From Candidatus Nanopelagicales bacterium (GTDB taxonomy: Bacteria > Actinomycetota > Actinomycetes > S36-B12 > GCA-2699445), in contig JBAOHO010000002.1 of assembly GCA_037045355.1 (NCBI GenBank), positions 1-64,000 of the forward strand: a DNA stretch of 64,000 bases, written 5' to 3'. Under the pieces are notes generated by a model, which saw only the letters and a program-made list of their open reading frames with translations, searched no databases and was not told where the DNA came from. Within the stretch, counting starts at the first letter, position 1. Every line of letters starts with the position of its first letter. A program made the position numbers and the translations under genes. Positions 49,847 through 56,842 of this stretch are shown here, piece after piece.

Positions 49847-50031
49847 GCCGAATCCGCCACGGCAGTTCGCGGCCGTGCTGCGGATCGCTTCGTTCTGCGG
49901 CCCCCGCGCTGGGCCAAGCGTCTTCTCACAGGTCCCGGCGACCACCAACGACTACGCTTGCTCTGCGCTGGGGCGGCTACGCCTCGCCCGGGAGTCCCGA
50001 GGGTTCCGCTCGCTCGGCGAACGGACGGTTG

Positions 50032-50484
50032 TCACGCGTCGCCCGGGGATTCCCGTTCCGCATCTCCCAACGAATGGTGGGAGTCCAGGTCGTAGTTCGG
50101 CGCCTGATCCGGCTGCGGATCGCTCAGTAGTCGGTTCACCCACACGAGCATGTCCTCCGGGTCGAACGGCTTCTCCATGAAGAACGACGCACCCGCCGCC
50201 CAGCCCTGCCACGTCGTCTCATCGTCCGCGTACGCGGTCAGGACGATGATCGGAACCCCCGACCCCTCGCCCCGCAACTGACGCAGCACGTCCAGACCCG
50301 TGATGCCCGGCATCATGTGATCGAGGATGATCAGATCCGGTTGAGACCCCGACACCGCAGCCAACGTCGTCGGTCCGTCCTCGGACTCGAGAACCTCGAA
50401 GCCCTCGACCTCGAGCATGTCGCGCAGCAACTCCCGCACAGACGGCTGGTCATCTGCGATCAGGATTCTCTTCCCCCGGCTCAT
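50032..50484 (-). CDS. Single-domain response regulator
   Basis: ATG 50482-50484, intact, 150 residues. REC domain: RILIADDQPSVRELLRDMLE with acidic pair Asp11-Asp12, phospho-acceptor Asp55 in PDLIILDHMMPGITGLDV, Thr in IIVLTAYADDE and Lys in SFFMEKPFDPEDM. No output domain; a short acidic tail follows (DLDSHHSLGDAERES). It could take phosphate from the hybrid kinases at 56.8-63.4 kb, but no adjacent kinase shows this directly. Divergent from the methyltransferase gene. Confidence 0.93.
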   Translation of the reverse strand: MSRGKRILIADDQPSVRELLRDMLEVEGFEVLESEDGPTTLAAVSGSQPDLIILDHMMPGITGLDVLRQLRGEGSGVPIIVLTAYADDETTWQGWAAGASFFMEKPFDPEDMLVWVNRLLSDPQPDQAPNYDLDSHHSLGDAERESPGDA

Positions 50485-50550
50485 GACGGCATCCTAGACG
50501 CGGATCGACACCCATGTCCGTGGGTTATCGCGGAGCCCGGGAGCGCGCCG

Positions 50551-51198
50551 ATGGATGGACCTGGCGAGCCGGAGACGGCTGCGTCGCCGGTCGCTGGCGA
50601 CCTGGCCGGCATCTACGACGACTTCGCCAGCACCTACGCCGACCACCGCGACGAGTTCGACATCAGCGAAGTCCTCGACGATCTGCGCCGCCTACTGCCG
50701 GCGACGGGCGACCTCCTGGATCTCGGATGCGGGGCGGGCGAACCCGTGGCGGCGAGTTTCCTGGCCCACGGCTGGCGCGTCACCGGGGTCGACATCAGCG
50801 ACAAGATGCTCGCTCTCGCCGCTCAGTACGCACCGGGCATGACCGCGATCCACGCCGACATGCGGGACGTGCGTCTCCCTGGTGAATCTCTGGATGCAGT
50901 CACTGCCGTCTACAGCCTGTTCCACGTGCCGCGCTGCGATCACCCCGCGCTGTTCGCGCGAATCCGGCAGTGGCTGCGGCCCGGTGGCCTGGTCATGTTC
51001 ACCTACGCGACCCGCTCCTACACCGGGCGCGATCGCTTCGAGGGGACGATCTCCTTCATGGGTCGCGATCTGTTCTACAGCCACACCACACCGGCCGAGT
51101 TGATGCAACAACTGACTGCCGCTGACCTGACCGTCATCGAGGCTCGGGACCGTCTGATCGGTGGCGAGACGTTCCTGTGGGTCACTGCCCGGCGCTGA
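50551..51198 (+). CDS. SAM-dependent methyltransferase (class I)
   Basis: ATG 50551 (the frame is open further upstream but overlaps the divergent regulator). 215 residues: LAGIYDDFASTYADHRDEFD, motif I GDLLDLGCGAGEPVAASFLA, motif II WRVTGVDISDKMLALAAQYA, DAVTAVYSLFHVPRCDHPAL (motif IV region) and LRPGGLVMFTYATRSYTGRD. Typical Methyltransf_11/25 small-molecule enzyme. Substrate not indicated by context. Confidence 0.9.
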   Translation: MDGPGEPETAASPVAGDLAGIYDDFASTYADHRDEFDISEVLDDLRRLLPATGDLLDLGCGAGEPVAASFLAHGWRVTGVDISDKMLALAAQYAPGMTAIHADMRDVRLPGESLDAVTAVYSLFHVPRCDHPALFARIRQWLRPGGLVMFTYATRSYTGRDRFEGTISFMGRDLFYSHTTPAELMQQLTAADLTVIEARDRLIGGETFLWVTARR

Positions 51199-51239
51199 GT
51201 TCCTGAGTTGCTGCGGCTACTCGGCACTCTCCCCGGATT

Positions 51240-51318
51240 CGGTGCCGAGATGTCGCCACATTTGGCGACATCAGGGACGGGTATGGCGGGATCGCGGCAA
51301 TCCGTCGGCGAACTCGGC
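51240..51318 (-). repeat. Intergenic repeat, copy A
   Basis: On the minus strand it reads GCCGAGTTCGCCGACGGATT, GCCGCGATCCCGCCATACCC, GTCCCTGATGTCGCC then AAATGTGGCGACATC. It contains a hairpin TGTCGCC-aaat-GTGGCGACA. It lies between convergent genes and matches copies B and C. Confidence 0.7.
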
Positions 51319-51417
51319 CGGCACCGGGCTACGGGCACGCCCGGGCTACGGCGCTGCGAGGCTGGGACCGGGCGCTGGCGGATCGGGCACGTCGGGCTCG
51401 GCCGGCACGGGCACGGG

Positions 51418-52755
51418 CTACGGCTGCGCGGTGCCGACCTGACAGCGCGGGACCGCCCCGTACTCCTGGCAGGCGATCAGGACACCGGTGTGGGTGCGCA
51501 GCCGGATGGGGTGCTTCGCGCCCCCGGGTCGGGTGAGCACCGGGTCCGGTGCCATCAGATGGTGCGTCAACCGATCGGAGACACCCACGCCCATCCGCAG
51601 CACGAGCGACTCACCAGGATCGACGAAGGTCCCGTTCGGGAACTCGTAGACGTGGTCCTGAATCTCCGCGACCACGTACGACAAGTCGACCCGCGCTCCG
51701 CTGACGTTGCTGAAGGTGACGGTCTCCTCATTCGGATCGTCGGGGCGGCCCGGCGGGTTCCACACGACATCGATCGTCCAGTTCTCGTTGCCCATGCCGG
51801 GATGGGTGCACGCGACTCGACACGGATAGATGCTCCACGCGCGAATGTCACCGTCAGGGTCGAACAGGTACCCCCCACCGCCCGCGTACTTGGACTTGCC
51901 GGGGATCGGGAACCGCACCTTGTTCCCCGGCCAGTGGAACTCCGTGGGGGTATCGATGCCGGCGCCGAGGCGGACGATCACTTCGCCTTGCGCCGGGACA
52001 ACCGCAGCGGCCGGGAAGTGGTAACTGTCGTGAGCGGCAGCCCGCAGCCGCCACCCACCGACCGGAACCGCCAAGTCGCTGAGGTTGCGGATCCGGATGA
52101 ACTTGTTGCCGGGCGCCGCCCACTCCGCTCCGCTGCCGTTGTAGTTGATCATCAACTGCAGCGGCGACTCCTGACTCGGGCCAGGGGCACAGAAAGTCCC
52201 GCTGAACAAGCCCTGGCCAGACGCGGCCGCCGTCTGCGCCAGCGCCGAGTAGAGGTCCTCGTTGATGATCTCCCGGCTGAGCGAGTAGGGCAGCGCCAGT
52301 CCGGACTTCAGGATCTCGGCCTGGACGTCCACGCCGCTCGTCAGGAACACGTTGCGCAGCAGTCGTCGGTATCCGCTGTTGGGGTTGACGCGCGCGATCC
52401 GGTCGAGCGACTTCAGGACGATCGGACGGCGGTCGACCAAGCGGGTCATGAGGTCGGACGCCTCATGGAATCCGCATTCGCCGTCCTCCATGGTCTGCAT
52501 TCCCGCGGTGCGGATGATGCGTTTCTTGCGGGTGTCTCCCTGGATCCGAGCCACGATGGTGTCGCCGTCGATGATGTCGAGCACTTTGGCCGACTCGCTC
52601 TGGACGGGTCGCCCGTCCGGCACCACCGGATCGGCACTTGCCTGCCGCGCCTGCTGCCCATCCGCGGCACTGGCAGCAGGAAGAGCGATCGCCGCCGCGA
52701 GCAGCGCAGCCACGGCGCCAGCGGACCCGAACCCTCGGAACACGCCAGCCCCCAT
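51418..52755 (-). CDS. Exported SNase-like plus lamin-tail protein (copy 2, catalytic residues degenerate)
   Basis: ATG 52753-52755, intact, 445 residues. Signal peptide: MGAGVFRGFGSAGAVAALLA AAIALPAASA. SNase-like region VLDIIDGDTIVARIQGDTRK with KRIIRTAGMQTMEDGECGFH: the DGD is kept, but the positions of Asp40 and Glu43 of staphylococcal nuclease read Ala/Gly and Gln, so hydrolysis is doubtful. NVFLTSGVDVQAEILKSGLA and LSREIINEDLYSALAQTAAA follow. Lamin-tail-like domain NKFIRIRNLSDLAVPVGGWR, then SIYPCRVACTHPGMG and a second similar sandwich with VTFSNVSGARVDLSYVVAEI. Same domain order as 48601-49846. Confidence 0.82.
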   Translation of the reverse strand: MGAGVFRGFGSAGAVAALLAAAIALPAASAADGQQARQASADPVVPDGRPVQSESAKVLDIIDGDTIVARIQGDTRKKRIIRTAGMQTMEDGECGFHEASDLMTRLVDRRPIVLKSLDRIARVNPNSGYRRLLRNVFLTSGVDVQAEILKSGLALPYSLSREIINEDLYSALAQTAAASGQGLFSGTFCAPGPSQESPLQLMINYNGSGAEWAAPGNKFIRIRNLSDLAVPVGGWRLRAAAHDSYHFPAAAVVPAQGEVIVRLGAGIDTPTEFHWPGNKVRFPIPGKSKYAGGGGYLFDPDGDIRAWSIYPCRVACTHPGMGNENWTIDVVWNPPGRPDDPNEETVTFSNVSGARVDLSYVVAEIQDHVYEFPNGTFVDPGESLVLRMGVGVSDRLTHHLMAPDPVLTRPGGAKHPIRLRTHTGVLIACQEYGAVPRCQVGTAQP

Positions 52756-52843
52756 CCGTCCGGGACACCTACTCCTTCGAACGTAACACCGGCTTGGGCG
52801 TTGACGCCTGCGAGCGTCCGGAGCGTTGACCCGAGCCGTGTCA

Positions 52844-52913
52844 GCCGAGTTCGCGGATGGATTGGCGTGATCCGGCCATCCGGTGCCGCCCTGTCGCCGC
52901 ATGTGGCGCGATC
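52844..52913 (+). repeat. Intergenic repeat, copy B
   Basis: GCCGAGTTCGCGGATGGATT, GGCGTGATCCGGCCATCC and CTGTCGCCGCATGTGGCG match copies A and C in order. It lies between the SNase-like start and the thioesterase 3' end. Confidence 0.65.
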
Positions 52914-52927
52914 GCGGCATCCGCGGG

Positions 52928-53782
52928 TCAGGGACCGGGCGTGGCAGCCACGAACAGCGACTGGTTGCCCACTCCGATGCGGCCGTCGGCGTCACCCAGG
53001 ACGGTGGTCGCCAGACCCACGCCCTGCGGATCGAGGAACGACTGCGACCGCATCCACACGTCAGTGCCCACAGGCGCGCGGGTGAGGTGGACGGTGAGCT
53101 CGGTGTTGACGAAGATCAGGTCCCGGGGATTGGCCACGGCCGAGAGCCCACTGCCGGAGTCCGCGACGAGCAACACACGCTCCAGCGGAGCCAACTCCCG
53201 ATCGGCAACCAGCGGCAATCGGCTGCGCGTCCACGCGGTCGCCGGGCCAGGCGTCTCGAAGGCGCCCTCCACCCACGCCCACTCGATGGCCTGCAGGTAG
53301 CCGGGATTCCACCCGGCGGAGTCGAAGGTCCGGAACTCGGCCGGGGGCGGTGGCGGCTCGGTTTCCGTGTCCGGCACCGGTGTGGGCTCGAGCCGGCTCA
53401 GCCACGCCCTGGCGATCAGAACCGTCTCGCCGTCGACCGCGAGTTCGGCGTCGGCCATCGCCACTCGGCGCCCCGGACGGCTGAGCGACACATCGACGGT
53501 CACCTCCCCGATGGGAACCGGCTTGAGGAACTCCACCGTCAGGCGCGTCATCAGCGCGTCCGTCGGGACGGATTGCCCAGCGGTTTGTGCGGCGATCTCG
53601 TGGGCGAGTAGCGCGCTCGGTGGACCACCGTGCATGAAGTCCGGACTCCACGGTCCCACCACGTGCTCCGTGGGCTCGAAACGCGCCGGGCCAACCGGGT
53701 GGAAGGCCGGACCAACCGGGAGGAAGGCCGGGCCAACCGGGGGGAAGGCCGGGCCAACCGGGAGGAAGAAGGCGTCAGTCAT
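52928..53782 (-). CDS. Acyl-CoA thioesterase (TesB/4HBT-like, tandem hot-dog)
   Basis: ATG 53780-53782, intact, 284 residues. The first ~32 residues are a low-complexity repeat (units of LPVGPAF). The hot-dog core follows: GPWSPDFMHGGPPSALLAHE (GG-P-A helix), DALMTRLTVEFLKPVPIGEV and RPGRRVAMADAELAVDGETV. The second half has QAIEWAWVEGAFETPGPATA, DRELAPLERVLLVADSGSGL and FVNTELTVHLTRAPVGTDVW. This is the 4HBT_3/TesB-like layout of actinobacterial thioesterase-family proteins. CoA substrate unknown. See the 21-bp repeat at the N-terminus. Confidence 0.85.
   Translation of the reverse strand: MTDAFFLPVGPAFPPVGPAFLPVGPAFHPVGPARFEPTEHVVGPWSPDFMHGGPPSALLAHEIAAQTAGQSVPTDALMTRLTVEFLKPVPIGEVTVDVSLSRPGRRVAMADAELAVDGETVLIARAWLSRLEPTPVPDTETEPPPPPAEFRTFDSAGWNPGYLQAIEWAWVEGAFETPGPATAWTRSRLPLVADRELAPLERVLLVADSGSGLSAVANPRDLIFVNTELTVHLTRAPVGTDVWMRSQSFLDPQGVGLATTVLGDADGRIGVGNQSLFVAATPGP
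53685..53768. repeat. Four tandem 21-bp units inside thioesterase N-terminus
   Basis: Units GCCGGGCCAACCGGG+TGGAAG at 53685, 53706, 53727 and 53748, differing by one or two bases. Being 21 bp they keep the frame and encode [L/P/H]PVGPAF repeats. Copy-number change would lengthen or shorten the protein without frameshift. Confidence 0.9.
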
Positions 53783-53812
53783 GGGTTGAACGGTAGTGCT
53801 CCTCGGGGGTCG

Positions 53813-53882
53813 GCTGAGTTCGCCGACAGAATGCTGCGATCCCGCCAACCCGTGCCGTGATGTCGCCGCATCTGGCGGGGTC
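53813..53882 (+). repeat. Intergenic repeat, copy C
   Basis: GCTGAGTTCGCCGACAGAAT, GCTGCGATCCCGCCAACCCG and TGATGTCGCCGCATCTGGCG. Same order of blocks as copies A and B; upstream of the thioesterase gene. Confidence 0.7.
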
Positions 53883-54010
53883 ACGTCGTTGGGAAGCTGG
53901 GGCGCGGTTCTGAGGCGACTCGGAGGGAGCTGGGGCGCGGGGCGCGGGTCGGGTCAGGGAACTGGGGCGTGGGCGCGGGCGGAGCTGGGGGCGTGTGGCA
54001 ACCTGTCGTC

Positions 54011-55066
54011 GTGCCAGATCCCGTGGTGAACGCCGACTTCCGCACTCCGGTCGGGTGGGGCTCGGGGCACCTGCAGACGGTGCGCAGCAAGGTGGTCCGG
54101 CGGCGCTACGAACTGCACCGGTACGGCAGCCAACGCGCCACGCTCGTGGACCTGGATGACGGCACGGGTGATCAGTTGATCGTCCAGTTGCACCGAGCGC
54201 GGCAGGTGCCCGACGGCGACCGGCGCCGAGGTCTGGTGGTGTTGATCCACGGTCTGGGTGGGTCCGCGGAGTCTGACTATGTGCGGGCGAGCGCGCTGGG
54301 ATTGTTGGCCGCAGGCTTCAACGTTGCCCGTGTCGACCTGCGCAGCGCCGGGCAGTCCGGCGGAACGAGCGCGCACATGTACCACGCCGGAAAGACCGAG
54401 GACGTCCGTGCCGTACTGCGCCACCTGGCCGACGTGCCCGAAGCCCGCGACAACGAGCCCCTGGCTCCCACGCTCGCGGTGATGGGGTTCTCGCTGGGGG
54501 GCGCCGCCGCGCTGAAGCTCCTCGGAGAGCCGCTGGACGGCCTGCCGGTGTTCGCGGGGGTGGCCGTGTCCGCGCCGCTGGATCTGACGGTGGGAGCCGG
54601 GTTCCTGAGCAATGCCACGTTCGGCCTGTACGAGAAGTACATCCTGTCGGCCCTGCGGCGTGATTCGCTGCGGTCCGCACCGGGTGGTCGACCCCGGGTC
54701 ACCGAGCAGGAACGGCGGGGCATCGAGCGCGCCCGGAGCCTGCCCGAGTTCGACGATGTGCTCACGGCGCCGCGCAATGGATGGCGTGACTCGGCGGAGT
54801 ACTACGAGGTCAACTCATGCAACCAGTTCCTCGGAACCATCACCGTTCCGACGCTGGTGATCCACTCCGTGGATGACCCGATGATCCCGGCGTCGCCCTA
54901 CGAAGCGATCGACTGGCACGCCCTCGCGGTGTCGGGCCCGGTGCGACGCGCGATCACCGCGCGGGGGGGCCACGTGGGGTTCCACGAACTCGGCAACCCG
55001 CTGCCCTGGTACGTCGGGCAGGCCACCCAGTTCCTGACCGCGCAGGTACCGACCCGCCAACTCTGA
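54011..55066 (+). CDS. Alpha/beta hydrolase (YheT-like)
   Basis: GTG 54011 chosen because the upstream part is low-complexity GC repeat; the frame is open from 53969. 351 residues: VVNADFRTPVGWGSGHLQTV ('F.P....NGHLQT' family start), RGLVVLIHGLGGSAESDYVR (oxyanion region HGLGG), RVDLRSAGQSGG, PTLAVMGFSLGGAAALKLLG with nucleophile Ser in GFSLGG, VPTLVIHSVDDPMIPASPYE (Asp) and ITARGGHVGFHELGNP (His). A complete triad. The family acts on esters, possibly lipids; substrate unknown. Confidence 0.88.
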   Translation: MPDPVVNADFRTPVGWGSGHLQTVRSKVVRRRYELHRYGSQRATLVDLDDGTGDQLIVQLHRARQVPDGDRRRGLVVLIHGLGGSAESDYVRASALGLLAAGFNVARVDLRSAGQSGGTSAHMYHAGKTEDVRAVLRHLADVPEARDNEPLAPTLAVMGFSLGGAAALKLLGEPLDGLPVFAGVAVSAPLDLTVGAGFLSNATFGLYEKYILSALRRDSLRSAPGGRPRVTEQERRGIERARSLPEFDDVLTAPRNGWRDSAEYYEVNSCNQFLGTITVPTLVIHSVDDPMIPASPYEAIDWHALAVSGPVRRAITARGGHVGFHELGNPLPWYVGQATQFLTAQVPTRQL

Positions 55067-55313
55067 GCACTGGGTAGTGAGGCGGAGCCAGGTGGATGGC
55101 TCGCTGGTGCGGAGCCGGCTGGACTGGTCGCACAAGCAGAGCCGGCTTGACGGATCGCGTCCACGGAGCCGACTCAACGGCGGAGGAGGGAAGGTGGACG
55201 CCCTGGCCGGCCCGAGCGACTGACCGGGCGGGCGTCACCAGACCGATCAGCGGGCCGGGATAGCCGCGGACCTCGACCCTGCGAATCTTGGCTTGGCGGA
55301 CTACCGTCGACGA
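55067..55313. other. Intergenic region
   Basis: About 250 bp between two rightward genes. It contains imperfect repeats of a GGAGCCGGCTxGACxGGTCGC-like motif. No gene or clear signal seen. Confidence 0.3.
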
Positions 55314-56027
55314 ATGAGCGACACCTTGGAACTGTTCACTGCCGACCCCGGCTCGGTACTCGCGATCGTCGCGCACCCGGACGACCTCGAGTACGGCGCC
55401 GCGGCCGCGATCGCGAAGTGGACCGAGCAAGGCCACGACGTCTCCTACCTGCTGGTCAGCCGGGGCGAGGCCGGCATCGACTCCATGGAGCCCGCCGAAT
55501 CCGCCCGGGTCCGCACTGCCGAGCAGATCGCCAGTGCTGCCGTGGTCGGGGTCAGCGACGTGGAGTTCCTCGATCACCCGGACGGTCTGATCGAGTACGG
55601 AGTACCACTGCGGCGGGAACTCGCCGCCGCGATCCGCCGCCACCGACCCGACACGTTGATGCTGTTCAACCACCGCGACTCGTGGGGGTTCCCCGGCAGC
55701 CGGAACAGCGCCGATCACCGCAATGTCGGACAAGCTGCCCTGGACGCAGCCGCCGACGCCGGCAACCGCTGGATCTTCACCGACCTGGAGCTGCCCGCCC
55801 ACTCCGTGAGTCACTGTCTGGTGGCCGGGTCGCCACAGGCGACTCACGCGATCGACGTCACCGGCTACCTCGACGTCGCGGTCGCATCACTGAAGGAACA
55901 CGCCGCCTACCTGGAGGGCCTGGGGGATCACCCGATGGCCGACCCGGAGTTCGTGCGCGCGTTTTGTGAACAGGCCGGTGCGCGAGCCGGAGTCGGCGCT
56001 GCGGTGGCCGTGGAGGTGTTCGGTTAG
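55314..56027 (+). CDS. PIG-L family N-acetylglucosamine-type deacetylase
   Basis: ATG 55314, intact, 237 residues. The zinc motif A20-HPDD-24 lies in VLAIVAHPDDLEYGAAAAIA, followed by SYLLVSRGEAGID and EQIASAAVVGVSDVEFLDHP DG ('GV....L..pDg'). The second zinc His is in NSADHRNVGQAALDAAAD, and CEQAGARAG is near the end. Typical LmbE/PIG-L domain. In actinobacteria relatives deacetylate GlcNAc-inositol conjugates (MshB, Mca), but which substrate applies here cannot be read from the context. Confidence 0.92.
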   Translation: MSDTLELFTADPGSVLAIVAHPDDLEYGAAAAIAKWTEQGHDVSYLLVSRGEAGIDSMEPAESARVRTAEQIASAAVVGVSDVEFLDHPDGLIEYGVPLRRELAAAIRRHRPDTLMLFNHRDSWGFPGSRNSADHRNVGQAALDAAADAGNRWIFTDLELPAHSVSHCLVAGSPQATHAIDVTGYLDVAVASLKEHAAYLEGLGDHPMADPEFVRAFCEQAGARAGVGAAVAVEVFG

Positions 56028-56247
56028 GTCGTGTTCGGAGACGCTGGGGGTGATCACCACGCCTGGGAGTCCTGGCACATGCGTTGTGCGTTCGGAATCA
56101 GCGAGATGCCAGCCGGGCGACAAGCATCGGATGATGAGCGCGAAGAGCGCTCACCGCGAGGAAATCAGCGCGGCAGATCGCCCGGTTCCCGCAGGACACG
56201 GCGAGGCCCTCCACGTCGTTGCAGGAGGCTGCCACATCCAGTGACGG

Positions 56248-56766
56248 TCACCCGGTGGCGCTGAAGGTTCCGGTGGTGTCGATCTTTGTCTTGCCGTCGA
56301 AACTCGGGAGGTCAGGACACGAGTAACTGCCGGACAGCGCGGTGTCCGTGAACTCCGTGATGGTGATGTCGCAGATCGTGTGCCAGGAGTCGACATAGGC
56401 GTTCGCGTTGCCGGGTGCGGTCTCGACTCTGATGAACGCGTCGACCTCCCCGGACTTGAGGTCACCGGAGACGTTGAGCGCTTGGTCGCCAGTACGCCAC
56501 CACACGTCGAAACCGTCGTCAGGGGCGAACGTGGAACTCTCGCTGGGGTCGAGCGGGGCGCTGAACACCGTCTGCGTGGCTCCGTCAACGGTCACCTCGG
56601 CCGTTCCCGATGTGTAGGAGATCGCCTTGGCCGGACGCGTCGTCGCCATCGTGGTCGGTGTGGGCGACGCCGACGGGCTCGGGCTGGTTTCCCCGCCCCC
56701 GCCTCCGCTCCCGCCGCAAGCGGCCAGCACCATCGCCATCGGAACTACGACCCAGGACTTACGCAT
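56248..56766 (-). CDS. Small lipoprotein, unknown
   Basis: ATG 56764-56766, 172 residues. Signal KSWVVVPMAMVLAACGGSGG with lipobox LAAC, a Gly- and Ser/Pro/Thr-rich linker (GGETSPSPSASPTPTTMATT), then a compact domain AEVTVDGATQTVFSAPLDPS with two cysteines (TICDITIT, SYSCPDLPSFDG). No known family recognised. It lies downstream of the hybrid kinase on the same strand (76 bp apart), so it may be transcribed separately or with it. Confidence 0.75.
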   Translation of the reverse strand: MRKSWVVVPMAMVLAACGGSGGGGGETSPSPSASPTPTTMATTRPAKAISYTSGTAEVTVDGATQTVFSAPLDPSESSTFAPDDGFDVWWRTGDQALNVSGDLKSGEVDAFIRVETAPGNANAYVDSWHTICDITITEFTDTALSGSYSCPDLPSFDGKTKIDTTGTFSATG

Positions 56767-56842
56767 GGCGCCTCCGCTCGTGATGGCGTCCACGATAGTC
56801 AGCGCCACCCCCGTGGTGCGCGTCAAGGACAAGCGACGTCGA

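Noticed and set aside
51208..53085. Open frame of 625 residues on the plus strand
   Set aside because: It lies opposite the intact SNase/lamin-tail gene and runs across two intergenic repeats; its translation is low-complexity with no domain.
53685..53768. CRISPR array
   Set aside because: Tandem units without spacers, in frame with a coding gene.
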